A stretch of 64,000 nucleotides of DNA. It comes from Metaphire vulgaris. Taxonomy: Eukaryota; Annelida; Clitellata; Crassiclitellata; Megascolecidae. This document shows positions 33,301 through 46,529 of the stretch, piece by piece. The notes beneath the pieces were generated by a model that saw only the letters and a list, made by a program, of their open reading frames with translations, did no database searches and was not told the DNA's origin. The position numbers and the translations under genes are program-made. The stretch is taken from NCBI GenBank assembly GCA_018105865.1, contig CM030840.1, forward strand, positions 4,733,140-4,797,139. The letters run 5' to 3'. The first letter of the stretch is position 1. The number at the start of each line of letters is the position of its first letter.

Positions 33301-33594
33301 GCAGTTATTTTTTCAATTATCATGGCAGGCATGTGTGAATTACACTTCTGAATTGTTGAATTAATTCTGTAATTCAATTTTATTAACTGTGTAATTCAAT
33401 AATGGCGGTTTTGCAACTATACAATGTTATTTAAAATCTCTTGGAAGTTACAGTAGTTTCTTAACATTTTAGAACTTTTTCTTTAGCAATGTTATGTACC
33501 ATTTTGACATTATGGTGTTTCGTAACTAATTCGTAACTTTTTCTTGTGCAAACATCGTCATTATTTTACTTTGACGTGACTTAAATAATTTAGA

Positions 33595-34640
33595 CTTTAT
33601 TGCAGACACAGAAGATGGACTGAAAGAATTAACAGATAAAATAAACAACAGCAGTAATATGTTTGGACTAAAAATCAATAAGGAAAAAAACTAAGGTTAG
33701 GAAAAACAGAGAAAACGTGTAACATCTTACTCAACAATGAAAGACTAGAGCAAGTCAAGGAATTCTTGTATCTTGGCTTGGAGGGGTAATAACAGAAGAT
33801 GGAAATTGCGAGAAAGATATAAAGAAAAGAATTGGACTAGCAGCTGCGGCAAATGGGAAATTAAATAAAATTTGGACATCAACAGTGTTAGCCATAGACA
33901 CAAAAACTATGGTGCACAAGACAACGATATTGCCGATCTTGATGTATGGATCTGAATGCTGGAAGATGAAGAAAGAAGATGAAAGAAAGATACTTACCTT
34001 TGAAATGGCATGTTTAAGAAGAATTTTAGGAATCACAAGAAGAGATAAGATCAGGAATGAAGAAATCAGAGAAAGAATGAATAAGAAAGACATGGCAATA
34101 AACAAAATCCAAAGGAGAAGACTACAGTGGCTTGGACATGTGACAAGAATGGGAGAAGAAAGACTGCTTCTGAGAGCTCTGCACTGTCATATTGAGGGAA
34201 ACAGAAGTAGAGGAAGACAAGCCAGCTAAGAGATGGATAGATAATATAAAAGATGTCAGAAAACAAAATCTGAACTTATAAGAAGCAACACACATGGCAA
34301 GAGACAAGAAGACCTGGAATCATGGGTAATAGTAATCCGCTGAGCTGATCCACTGATCTGGGTTTGATATAGACGTTTAGTGGTCCGCTATAGAGCCATG
34401 CTGGGGAGGGAGAGGGCAGATCAGCAGAGATGGAAGGGATAACATATAAAATAGTTGTATAGCCGGTCACCTGGCCCCAGCACCACTCAATAGCCGCATA
34501 TCTGAGCACTATATAGCTCTATACCCGCTGAACTGACCACTAAACGTCTATATCAAATTGAGTTGAGCGGGTCAGATGACTCAGCTCAGCTCAGCGGATT
34601 ATTATTGCCCTAGAATCACCTCATATCAAACAACTCATCG
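33595..34640 (+). mobile_element. Non-LTR retrotransposon relic (reverse transcriptase C-terminal region), interrupted
   Basis: Plus-strand reading with ILMYGSECWKMKKEDERKI, CLRRILGITRRDKIRNEEI and RRRLQWLGHVTRMGEERLLL, then ARDKKTWNH. This is the standard tail of LINE proteins. Upstream frames with FLYLG and GLKINKEK are broken. A short inverted-repeat element (34324-34610) splits the last codons. Confidence 0.8.
34324..34610 (+). mobile_element. Long-TIR element, Mutator-like, inserted in a LINE relic
   Basis: Inverted ends begin GGGTAATAGTAATCCGCTGA on one side and the near-complement on the other and continue with TTGATATAGACGTTTAGTGG, giving arms of about 70-100 bp. Flanks TGGAATCAT and TAGAATCAC resemble a 9-bp TSD (seven of nine). 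Removing the element restores the LINE reading TWNHLI. Confidence 0.75.
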
Positions 34641-35146
34641 TCATCATAGATGATGGAAGAAAAATAAAAAATAATTTAGATCGCTAAAGAACAAGTGCAC
34701 TAATTTAGAACGTTAAATGCACGTTTCCAACAATTGATTTAAAATTGAATACTAAAAATTCTTTGATTATGATCTCAGTTTATGTAACTAGTCCCAACAT
34801 CTTCACTTCTACGACTCTGCTTTTAAATAAACCAATTTCACTGTTCTGATACGTTAATGTGCTATATTACCCATTCAAGAACAGAACTGTTCGTAGACTC
34901 GTTCTACTAAAAACGAAATAATTAAAGCGCTAGAGAAATTAAGAAAGTCAGATTAAAGTGCAGCAATGCGAACAACGAATTTATTAACACCTTTCACTTT
35001 CTGAAAAAAATCAAGTTGCGCTTCTATTTATAGAAGCTTGGAATTTCTAGCTTTCAATTTTAGTACCGTTTATATATCAATTTCTCTAGCGCTTTATTTT
35101 AGTGGGTACAAATTAGTAAGTAAGTACAACACAATTTCTATAGCAA

Positions 35147-35285
35147 AAAGGGGGATCTTCATTAATTATGTCAACAATTTTTGGGCAATTTTTGACTTCC
35201 TCCCCTTGTCAACAACTGTCAACTTTCAGTTGCCCTCCTATAATTACGTCAAAAACTTTGACCCCCCCCCCAAGATCAATGACAG
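35147..35285 (+). mobile_element. Family 3-like MITE fragment
   Basis: ATTAATTATGTCAACAATTT, the GTTGACA/TGTCAAC blocks and a C-rich end resemble the element at 6510. Boundaries are unclear. Confidence 0.45.
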
Positions 35286-35344
35286 GTCTTAGCATGTAAG
35301 ACAGGTCTTAGCCTGGTAGCCTGGTTCTGCCTGTGTGAAAGCCA

Positions 35345-35430
35345 CTAGGGGCACAAACGGGGTTTGAACCCGCTCCGTCAGCCTGATTCTCCAGCACGTA
35401 ACCCACTCTGCCATCTAAGCTTCCGCCCCG
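35345..35430 (-). mobile_element. tRNA-derived SINE head or tRNA pseudogene (Ser/Leu-like)
   Basis: On the minus strand: an A-box TGGCAGAGTGGGTTACGTGC and, after tRNA-Leu/Ser-like spacing, the B-box GGTTCAAACCC. Both boxes match consensus well. Acceptor-stem pairing was not found, so a SINE is favoured over a functional tRNA gene. Confidence 0.6.
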
Positions 35431-35432
35431 GC

Positions 35433-35771
35433 GTCCCAATAACAAGGTCATTATTTTTGCGGTGATGACCATTTTCCCTGTTTTGCTCATCGAGTGTCAA
35501 AGTGTGGTGGTGATGATCTTTTTGCAATGCTTTTTTCCATTGTAATAAGTAGTATTCCATGAGATTTCCTATTTTTTGATTATTTGTAAAAAGTGAAATT
35601 GTTGACGTCAACTTCTCTTGACCCCTCCCAGACTCCGGGGCCCTGTCAAAAACTGTCAAACTTTTTCAAACCCCTCCCTCTAAATTGTTGACGTAATTAA
35701 TGGACAGTCCCAAAGTGAAAAAATGGTAAAATGGTCATCGCCGCAAAAAATAATAACCTTGTTATTGGGAC
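35433..35771. mobile_element. Foldback element with about 43-bp inverted arms
   Basis: Arms at 35433-35475 and 35728-35771 are near-perfect inverted repeats (GTCCCAATAACAAGGT at the outer edge, ATGACCATTTT inside), with about three differences. The interior contains a family 3-like segment with AATTGTTGACGTAATTAATG. Confidence 0.7.
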
Positions 35772-36519
35772 CTTTCATTAAAATCTTTTTTAAAACCAAA
35801 AGCTTTTAGTGCTTCCTCATTGGTTCTGTCCATGAAATTTTTGCATGGGCCTATGTCTGAGAAACCACATCTCTGCACAACTTCCAGTTTCTTTTATGTT
35901 GTTTTTGTCAGCGTCCATAGGCTACTACTGATCCGTAGGCCTACATCAAAACTGCCTAAACATAACTTTTAAAAATTCTGAGCCGTGATGTTGTAGGCCT
36001 ATTTAAATGTTTGTTTGTGAGGATCTGTTTAAGTTGTGCGAATGCTGTCTTTGCCAGGGCCAATCAGAGGGGCAGCAGGGCCATTAATTGGCCCGGGCCT
36101 CCAATTCTTTGGGTCTCTTTTTTAAAGTTAATGTCCAACCAACTGAGGCGTTTGAGGCGCCCGCGTCAACAAGACACAAGGCAGGGTTTATGTTTTAACG
36201 GTTTCCTTAAAAGATTGACAAGCAAAAAACCGTCTTGGTTTATTTTGGCTGCTGTATTCTCATGTATACAGGCCCGCCCGAAGTGGGGGTGCAGAGGGTG
36301 CAGTGGCACCCCCTAGAAAAATGTAGGGGTGCAGTGCACCCCCTGGAAAGAAAATGGGCTGCACCCCTCTGTATCCCCTTCCAGCTAAAATTGGCCCAAA
36401 AATTGTCAAAATTTGATAAAACTAGCCTAAAATTGACAACATTTGCAAAAAATCGGCCAAAATTGGCCCTACAATTGCCAAAAATTATCTTGCCCCAAGA
36501 AAAGTGTGAAATGACGCTA

Positions 36520-36785
36520 CTGCTTTTACCTGGAGAAAATCTGCACCGCTGCATGCTAACAATTCGTTCCGACGGGCCGGTCTGCATGTATAGTTCTTCG
36601 CTTGTGATTTTTTCGACCCATCCGATTCCTAGAATTTTTCTATGACATTTCCTTTCGACGGCTTGTAGTCCTATTTTTCTTTCCAAGTCTTTGGTGATGG
36701 TTCATGTTTCGCATCCATATGAAAAGCTTCTGATACAGGTTTCGAGTAGGCCTATTTTCTTTTTTGCCGTCCATAAATTAACCCC
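36520..36785 (-). mobile_element. Non-LTR retrotransposon fragment
   Basis: The minus-strand reading ERKCHRKILGIGWVEKITSE and ELYMQTG matches the R.LGI.W...ITNEELY motif of LINE proteins and resembles the relic at 25080. Confidence 0.6.
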
Positions 36786-37227
36786 ACTGATTGAGTCCCT
36801 CCATCCACTGGAGGTCAAGAATAATTAGGCCCTAGTGGGACTGTGGGAGAAAAGTCTGATTCAGTGAACTGACTGTTTTCTTGGAAAATGGACCACTGAA
36901 TATTAGTGGGACTGGGAGAAAAGTCTGACTCAGGGAAAAGCCCGACTTAGTTTTCTTGGAAAATGGACCACTGAATACTGGGCCTACCTTGTTAAAATAA
37001 CCTTTCGTTGTTTGGCCCCGACATTAGAAGTAGAACCTTTGGCTCAAATACTATTACGTTCTTCTTAACACGGTTGTAAATCTTAGATCGAGTGTGCCTT
37101 AGCACGAGGTTTAGATGACGCTCGTTACTCGCAGTAACCTAGTAAATAACATAAAAATGCTGTTAATTTATTTTCACCGGTTCAACGTGTTCTTGTATGT
37201 TCTACTTAATAATAATAATGTGATTTT

Positions 37228-38780
37228 AAGTGGTTTAGGAGGCTAAGTAAGCCTGTGTGAAAACCACTGATGTAACCATCTGCATTCAATAACCTAGTTT
37301 ATCTAGATAGCCTTTGAATCCGTTCACTGTTTCAACTGTCACTCCCACCTCGTCCAAACTGTTCCATTTGTCCACAACCCTTGCACTAAAAAAGTTTTTC
37401 TTTCTTGGACCAACCCTCTGTTCAGGGCCGGAGCGACCCACTCCGCGAGCTCCGCGAGGCAGGGGGGCGCACGCTTTTGAGGGGCGCCAAATTTCCGAAG
37501 TGATCAATTATTGTGATGACGCTCTGTTAAGTCTTTAGCACAAAATGATCAGCTACTTCAGCCTACTATACTGTTCTTTACATAGAATTGAACTATAATA
37601 CATATATTATCCTTTAACAGATAATTAAAAAGATGTAACGAGATTAGAATTATTTTAGGAAATCTCATCATTTAGAGTTTTATTTAAATCGGAGTCTAAT
37701 CAGTTTCTTAATCCACGTGAAACTCTAAAGTTTAGTCATTTAAACCATCTCACTTTCTCCAACATGACCATTGCCTTACGGATCTTGCTTACACTTCCTG
37801 TCAGTGTGGTCAGTGGAAAACGATAATTTTCCAGATTAAAATTAATAAGAATCTATTTGAGATCAACTATCGCTCATGAAAGACTTTTGGGCCAGGCCCT
37901 AGTTGCATTAGAAAATGATGTATGTTCTAATGTAATTTGGACATACTGTAACTGAACTAAAAGAGAGATTTGCTAACATGAAAGCCAGTAAAGCACAGTT
38001 GTTGTTGTAGTAGCTACATTTTTTCTCTGTAAGATAAAGGTATTGTATTATTATTATGTTGTATTATAACGAAGAAGTCCGTTATGTGTGCAGTTCGTTT
38101 CGTAGATTGTTTATACAGTATTGAGTTTATATTGCCAATAGAATCATGAAGTCAAGGTGTATTCGCGAGTAAACAGCCTGTCACTGCCGGGGGCGCCAAA
38201 TACGAAGTTGCAGGGGGGCGCCCGATTGGCTAGCTCCGGCCCTGCCTCTGTTTAAACATTTTGCACTTGTGGCCTCTTGTGCTGCTATTAATGTAAAGAA
38301 TCGATCATATGGCAATCTTTTCCCAGTCATTATTTTGTATGTTTCTATCAAATCCCCTCTTTCTCTTCTCCTTTCTAATGTTGTCAGTCCACAATATTGA
38401 AGTCTTTTTTCGTAGCTTAAATTATGGCACCCATTGACCATCTTCGTTGCTTGTCTTTGCACTTTTTCTAAAAAGTTCTATATCTTTTTCAAGAATGGAT
38501 TCCAACGCCTGAACACAGTATTCCAGATGAGGCCTTACTAATGACTTATAAAGTTTAATGATTATCTCTTTGTCAACTCACAATTGTCCTTTTCACCATT
38601 CCCAACATTTGGTTTCCCTTTTTGCTGCCTCCATGCATTGGTGAGATGGATTCATAATGGGTGATTATCCCCAAGTCTCTCTTTTCTGTTGTGGTTAGAA
38701 CCTTCCCCCCTAAAGAATATTCATTACCATTATTAGACTTCCCAACATGCATTACAGAACAAACTTCCAACTCTAAAGAG
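37228..38780 (-). mobile_element. CR1-like LINE fragment, interrupted by a hAT element
   Basis: Read on the minus strand, the relic gives CSVMHVGKSNNGNEYSL (38573-38770), QRQATKMVNG and GLTTLERRRERGDLIETYKI (38253-38462), and then, beyond the insertion, KNFFSARVVDKWNSLD and VNGFKGYLDKLGY (37286-37422). The 3' end has the same stem-loop as the copy at 61331. It is closely related to the LINE at 59807. Confidence 0.85.
37423..38244 (+). mobile_element. 822-bp non-autonomous hAT element nested in a LINE
   Basis: Ends CAGGGCCGGAGC and GCTCCGGCCCTG are perfect 12-bp inverted repeats. Flanking 8-bp TSDs CCTCTGTT (37415-37422 and 38245-38252) are identical. GGGGGGCGCC-type subterminal blocks are also present. 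No transposase ORF. Confidence 0.95.
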
Positions 38781-39532
38781 TTGCCATTTTAAGAGGTAAC
38801 AAAACAAGCAAATTTGCAGGCAGCAAAATGACGAGGTTGACTGTATTTTGTAGTTAAGTTCATGTGAAATTATTCAGGCATTCCTCAACTATATAGCTTT
38901 CACTGCTAATGAAATCATGTGCTTAAATTTGTGCTACATAAGTTACTTAAAAAAAATTCACAACTATTAATTAATAAAAAACTATGACGGCTCTGCACTT
39001 CACCAAGCAACACCTCTGTTTCAAAAAGGGAATATTCAAGAAAACTTACAAATCGTTTGTTAACCATTATCAGTTTAAATAAATTCAACACTAAAATTTC
39101 CTCCAATTTATTTATCAAACTCTCAGCTTCTTGTAGGCTTACTTTAATATCAACTACTACTTCTACACATTGGTCACATCTACAATGGCCTACCATATGC
39201 TTGATTCAAGTCTGAAGCTACCTCCGTGCATTATTACTGAAGAAAAATCAGACTGTATAGGCAAATTACACGTACAGGTATATGAAAAAGTTCAAAAAAT
39301 CACAACAGTGTGCACAACAACAACACATACATTCTGTGCTTCACTCTGAATAAGCTGTCAAAAATAACTGAAAACTTAATTCCTACAACTCTCTGAATAA
39401 ACATTTAAAACAAACAATAATAATTATAACATTGTATACAACAAAGTCTGTTATTTTTAGACTCAATGACAAGAAGACAAAAAATTAGAAAACAAAACCA
39501 TGATTTGAATGAAAATGGAACACAGTGGTTCT

Positions 39533-39600
39533 AACACAGGACAGACCCTACTGAACCACTCTAAATCCCATTATTATTCTCATAAAAGAATCAAATTTCT
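39533..39600 (+). mobile_element. CR1-like LINE 3' tail
   Basis: CAGTGGTTCTAACACAGGAC through CTACTGAACCACTCTAAATC matches the 3' end of the LINE at 59807-61400. Confidence 0.75.
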
Positions 39601-41090
39601 TCAAATATTTTATAATTTTATCAGTTGTCTAGGTCTCGTGAAGCCCAGCCCTCCTATTTGGACTGGGACCAATTGTGGGAGTTGCACAAAACCATTGACT
39701 TTTTTGGGCAGGGCGGGCTAGGTAGTATGATCAAAGAGAATGTGTGAAATTTTAAAGTGCTTGACACAATACCTTTTTTTGGCTTGTCAAGACTTTTCAC
39801 CCAAAAATGTAGTGTCCTCATTCTGAAATCCTGGCTACACCACAGGTGATACGTGTGCCGTGAAAACCATTGAAGCAGTCATTGAAAAGTGAAATAACTT
39901 TATTGATTGACATATTGATTGCAGCTAAAATGGCCTACTACCCAATGGTACTCAAGTACCAATAGTACAAATTTTTATTGAAGAAAAAACTGTTTCTCGT
40001 CTCTCTCTCTTCCTGTCTGTCTCTCTACCTACCTACCTACCTATTTTAAGAGAGGCTGCATGCCTAAGAATAAGCAGCTACTGTTGTGCTGCTTTCCAAG
40101 ACGCTATAGAAATCCACAAGATTTTACTTTACTTTACTCTTTTATACTATTCACTATGGTTAAGTACTGACTTCTTCAACGATGCCTGTGAAGCGAATAA
40201 AGGTGATGCATTCACCAATTTTGCAATCAAACATCAAATTTCTCAGGTTTCACTTCTCAAGTTTTGTTCAAAAATATCGGCAATCACTGAGTAAAACAGC
40301 CAACTATAATTATATAGCTGGGCCCAAAATATCTACAGAATAACATTCTCTGTACAAGGAAATAATTGTTTACAAGTGGATGTTAATCATTTGAATAAAG
40401 ATTGTATTGACGTCCACTGGAACCAGTCAATGTTGGAGCCACTTGTATCCTCTGTACCAAACAATAATTTATAGCATTTAAGTGAACAATGCTGTTTATT
40501 ATTTTCATTTATATATTGCTATAACTAAAAAAAGTATTGCAAGAGCACTTGAACCGATACAGTTCAATTTCAGTTGGCTTATAACCCGGTTGTATACCGT
40601 ACTGGTACTTCCAAAAACAAGTGAGGGGTCCAACAGTCAAAAACCAAAATTTTCCAAAGTCACTGGAGGAATAATCCTTGAACAGTGCATTAGTTTGCCT
40701 CACAACCCCCTGACAAAATCAAACCCTGCAAATGCTACAAGCCTACTATAGTATTCGTTTAAATAGTAAGTCACAAAGCCAACACACAAGACAGCCAAAT
40801 CATCTCTTAAAGCCAGTCAGAGCCAGCAAATAAAACTAAAAGAACATCGTACAGACAATCGTCAGGCCTGCTGCAACTTTTCTTGTACTCTCAATGCTCA
40901 AGTTCAGATAGCTGCATGTCTCTCCTCCTACAGTCAGTCATACACCTGTAGATATTAACAAAGTAAATTCTCTCTTCTCTAAACCTTTGCATTAACATTT
41001 AGTAAATGGCATCTGGTTAATGTACAATCTTCAAAAAAAATGTTCAGTTTTAAAAACAGTAGAAATATTTATACATAAACCAGTGGTTCC

Positions 41091-41490
41091 CAGAACATTC
41101 GGTACCGAAACATTCGGTACCAAAATTTTACTTATGGAAGATTCGGTACCGGATAAATCGGTACATGTTCGACATACAGATCAGTAGCCATAACCCTAAC
41201 ACCACATAAATCAGTAAAATGAATATAATTATCAATAGTATACCTACCTAAATTCTACTTAAATATTCTACCTAAATATATAGGGGCATGTACATAAGTA
41301 TAGACACCACCCAAAACCAAAGGGACCCTGGGATTGGGGAGGGGAGGTGGGGTGGGGAGGTAGAGCCAGTGCCTAACACATGTAACCAAATTTGCCACCC
41401 TGAAAATACCGTTCCCAATGCTCCGGTACCGAATCTTCCATGACCGGTACCGAATTTTCCGGTACCGAATTTTCCGTCCCGAATCTTCTG
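41091..41490 (+). repeat. Array of GGTACCGAA palindromic units with an inverted partner array
   Basis: Five or more units with CGGTACCG-type palindromes and ATTCGGTACC occur at 41097-41165. An inverse set (CCGGTACCGAATTTTCC) occurs at 41420-41485. The central part includes CATAACCCTAACACC. No ORF and no known family recognised. Confidence 0.75.
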
Positions 41491-42258
41491 GTCACCTAAA
41501 CCAATAAAGAATAACAAATAAATGGTATTGCGAATCCTCTTTCATATTGGCTGCACCTCGATCGGCTGGTAAATTTTCAAATGCATACGATTCACAAGAA
41601 ATTCCGAGGAAATGGACCAATATCTGTGTGCCAAGCCTTGTTAATCTGACTTGCATTTGAACTGCAGCAGTTCTGAATTGCATATAAAGTTGATAAGAGC
41701 AAGGTCAAGAAGACAGCAGTCAGTTTAGCAGTCGAATAATTTCACGATGTCGGGGGGAAAACTGATAAGGAAAGATCAAGTGATCGAGCAATCATAGGAC
41801 TCTGAAAAACTACGCACTTTCATTCAGGTGCAAGTCAGTCGAAATGCTGACTCACAGCTAGGCTAAGAAGGTCAAGATAACAAAGGATGTGCAGTGAAAC
41901 TCTAAAGGATGCACCCGATGATAACAACTGCTGATCAAAATTCATATATTCAAGATTGGTCACGTGACGACAACTTGCATTATAAGTCACACCTAAAGCA
42001 GCAAGCAAATTTGCATATTTTAAGTAACCGAACAAACTCAAAGAAATCGAGAACATTTCAAATGAATGGCATTCACATTATTTCATTATTTACAATATCA
42101 CAAGAAAACGATTAGTCCTAACACAGCTCAAACTTATAATTTCAGTAAATTGTGACCTGTGCAGAGCCAAATAGGAGAATTACAGTCAAATGGTAGAGAT
42201 TTTAGACAGCTCGGTGATTGAAAATGCCAGGCCTAACAGAGCTCTCACCAATAGGCAG

Positions 42259-42259
<1 letters not shown>

Positions 42260-42327
<68 letters not shown>
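42260..42327. repeat. CT microsatellite
   Basis: Uninterrupted CT run of about 34 units. Confidence 0.95.
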
Positions 42328-42332
<5 letters not shown>

Positions 42333-44809
42333 GTCCAATGACAAATATTATCACACTCCAAAGTGTCACATCAGTGTCCTCAAATGAAAAGCACTTGTAA
42401 GCTTCAGTGTCAAAAAAGCCTAACAAAAGATGAACAACCTGTAAACTCTGCTGTAGAGGAACTCAAGAAGCAACCTAGTCTTCACACAGACATGTGCCAC
42501 CAACAAAAAGATTGTCTGACAACAAATTATCCTATTTCTAAATGCAACTTTGGAGAGGCACAAGAACATTTCAAGAAGAACTCAAACTTAAACAAACCTA
42601 GTTTGTTAGATGTCAGAGCTTTCCACACATTTGTAATGTAGTGTAACAAAGTGCCTGTCTTGTTCGTGGTGATATAGAGGCAGAAGTTCACAAGATTAAG
42701 TGAAATTTAGGAAAAGCTGCACAAAAACACGTAACATGCAGAAAGCACCCGTGTACTTGTATGCCAGTGGTGCATTGGGCTACAAAACGGAGCCCTGAAA
42801 ATTGTTGACCTAAGGGGCTCGGACCCCATCAGTCACAACTGCAACATTCTTTCTCAAGTTCCGATGAATTTCATTACACAAATTAATATATTACGAAAAG
42901 TTATTAAAACAGATATATATATGTACGTATATGTGTATATATTTGTATGTATGTATATATATATATATGCAGTTTAGGAGCCCATAAAGTTTATTTACCT
43001 TCAAGGGGCCTTGGAAAAATGTCCATGCCTCAAACATCATCGTACTTGAATTTGCAAAAACTTATTGTAATTTTCACACTCGGCTTCAAGATATGTGACT
43101 AACATGAGGAAATAACAAGCAGGCATTACTGCATATGCACGATAAGTCAAACAGACAGATACAATTAAACTCATTTATTTCATCTTATTTTCCAGCAGTC
43201 GTTGGACTAGTCACTGGATAAATCATATCTTTAATATAATACAAGTGTAGTTACTGTACAGAAGAAATTCATTATAACATAATACAAGTATACCTATTAT
43301 GTTATATAATCCCCGAGTCCAGTATAAGCCAATTTATTACTGACCAAATTCTTTTACTAGTGAATCTGCTAAAAATTAGCACCTTACTGTATGCATTACT
43401 GTAAAGCATAGTACACTAAACATTATCCAAAATATAGGCATTTCTTACAATTTTCCCCACATATTTCACCAATGAACTTGTAATAACAAGTGATCACTAC
43501 TCAAATATCATATCAGTATCACCACATATTCAATACCCAGTAGATGAAATTAATTCACGGTTAACTCTCTAACAACCACAAATCTCCGCGGTGCTAAACA
43601 CTTGCCCATGCAAAATCTGGAATTAAAGAGTTAACAATCTTTCTATAAAATGGTAGTAGTCATTTACATTTATACAAAAGCACCAGCATATATGAAACAC
43701 AAGAGCTTCGATCACACTGGGCTAAAAATTACAACAAGAACTATTATGCACATGCTAAAACTGGTGCTGAAAAATCAAAGAAAATCACAACTTCTAGAAT
43801 TCAGTCCATTCTTATATATTGGGCTGATTCAATGATAATTATCAGCACAATGGCCATGCACAAAAAGTTGCATTTACTGCCCGTAAAGTCAAAATAAAGC
43901 AAATTGTGGACATAGAGTAGATGTTATGCCTTACATACACAAGGACATCACAGCAACATTAACTGTAAGCCGCTGAAATCATCGTATAACAAAGGTTCAC
44001 TTTCCTAGTACAAGTTCAAAGCAACAAAGGCATCAGTTAATGGTCTCCAACTGTGTGCATCCTGAAAACCTCGCATCAATGCCAGAACATTGCTGCAATC
44101 AGAAACAGTGAGATAGACTTTAGAGAAAAAGCAAACCAAGAGACGCATCTTACGTTTTAATCGATTCAGCGATCACTTGAAGGGCCAATTGGCACTGGGA
44201 GAAAATTCCAGAAATTTGGGCCGCAATAGGAAAACGCTGATTTCAATCGCGCAGCAAACAGTTCAAGACTCATCGAATAATGACTTAACATATCTTGTTG
44301 TCTACTAACGTTCTGAGCAATTTAGCCTAGGTTTCTAGTTACACTGACCACAATCCGAGCAATATTTTTATAATCCAAACGTCTGGCTTCAAATTTTAAT
44401 TTTTTACTCAGCAAGAAACATCACAAATTATTACGAACAGATGCTCTATGATCAGGTTACTCAAATGTAACATGGTCACGCTCAGGTATCACATCATTGT
44501 GCTTACCCCGGTACATGTGTTCATGATGGCTCTAGCAAAATGATCCTGAATTCCGAGAAGCTGCTGTACATTGGTACAAAAAATTGCAGAAGTAAAACTG
44601 GCACGTCTACGCGAGCATTTGCAAGAGAAATAAACGATGAGTTAGATACAAGATCCGGCATTCTTCTAAAATCTTTAAATTCAGAAGTATCGCAACTAGC
44701 AAAATAATTGACGTGACCAGGAAATGGCATTTCCGTCATAAATATGCCTAGGATATGGACACATTAGCATCGAACCTGTACAAGCGTTAGCATATCTTAG
44801 GGCTCATCC

Positions 44810-44936
44810 ATATAGTACGTACGCAAAAAGGCATATTTCAACCCCCCTCCAGTTTGCACACTGTACATATGCAAAATCTCATAAATCCAAACGCCCTCTT
44901 GCCCCTCAGTGAGTACATACTATATGGATGGACCCC
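44810..44936 (+). mobile_element. TA-flanked MITE, Tc1/mariner-like
   Basis: 127 bp with inverted ends GGGCTCATCCATATAGTACG and the matching ACTATATGGATGGACCCC, flanked by TA on both sides. A TA duplication suggests the Tc1/mariner superfamily. No ORF. Confidence 0.7.
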
Positions 44937-45629
44937 TATGCCAATAAATGACTGAAAGAATCAACTGCGAGTGAATTGAGGACGCGTCAACAAAGCAAAT
45001 ATACATACACTAAAATAATTCTCAAATATATGAACAAGACAGCTTAGTTTTGAAATAAAATGAATTTTAAGTCATCGTCAAAAGTTTCTTAGCCCTTTTC
45101 CCGTTTGCCTCGAGAATACTGGTACTCGTCTATTTTACGCTAATTTACAAATAAATGAACAGTAAAAGGTTAAAGCATGTGATCACAGAACATCAACCAG
45201 TCAAGAAAATACTAATTTCATTGGTAGACAATTAACACGTCCGTAGCTAATTATAGGTTAAAATCATGCATTGTCTTCAGTGGCGATAATCAAAGAAGAG
45301 TTACAGAAACCAAATATCTGATCAGCAAATATTTTCAGTACAAAATGAACAACGGGAAATTATGATCCACTATCATATCCATATAAGATAGGCCTGATTA
45401 CACAAAGACCAGAGATTAAGGGAGGTTAACGGGTAAGCATGTTAACAAAGGCACAGCAGTGCAGACGTCAAGCAAATCTCTACATCCTGACCAGAAAATG
45501 ACTTGTGGACAAGATCGCTTGAGTCATTCTATAACAGAACATTGCCTTCGTAACAAACACCGTTTTGGCTTTGGCGCTCTAGATTCAAAGAAAAATTTCA
45601 GACAGTTGGAATCCAAAAACAAATACACC

Positions 45630-45692
45630 TTTATTATTATTATTATTACTATTATTATTATTACTATTATTATTATTATTATTATTATTATT
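45630..45692. repeat. ATT microsatellite
   Basis: Tandem ATT units with two ACT interruptions. Confidence 0.92.
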
Positions 45693-45699
45693 CTGTTCA

Positions 45700-45813
<114 letters not shown>

Positions 45814-46529
45814 CTAAAATTACAAAAACAACAATGCATTTGTCCACAAAACCAGTCATCAACAACAATATAATATAACATAAATTTAATGAATTTCAAA
45901 ATATCCTAGTTCTCACAAAGATATGTCATACTAAACCGCAACAGAAGAGTAGTTTCAAAATGTCTCAAAGGTATTTAAGTACTATAATCAGCATATAATC
46001 TGCAATGCAATGTCAACAGAGTGCAAGAGTGTCAAGCAAGTTGTCTAGCAGAGATACAATCACACAGCTGATTAACAATATCTCCATAATGTCTACATTG
46101 ATTCGTTAAGCACAATAATTCATTCATGAACATAATTAATTCAACTGTACAAACACACATTGCACTGCACTGCACTCACTCACTCAATCATGAGAAACAA
46201 AAGTGAAGGATGACATAAATTTATTCAGAAAAAGAAAAACCTTAAAGTCACAAATCAACAATGATGATGATGATGTTACCACCACCACCCACCACCACCA
46301 CCACCACAACTGCCACTATCAAGTTGAACTCTGACCTCAATTTGCATGTCCAAATATAGGGGTCAAATTTAGTGTTTAAATATTATCAAGCCTAATACAT
46401 TTCTTAGGGAAACTTAAATCCTTGCCTACTTAATCATTAGGTAAACCTGTGTTTCTGTTAAATCCACAAATTTAGTTTAACCAAAATGCTGATTTTCAGA
46501 CAAAGACAGACAACTGTAGTGTCCTACGG

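Noticed and set aside
35345..35430. Functional tRNA-Leu or tRNA-Ser gene
   Set aside because: A and B boxes are good, but no paired acceptor stem or convincing anticodon arm was found, and it sits among repeats.
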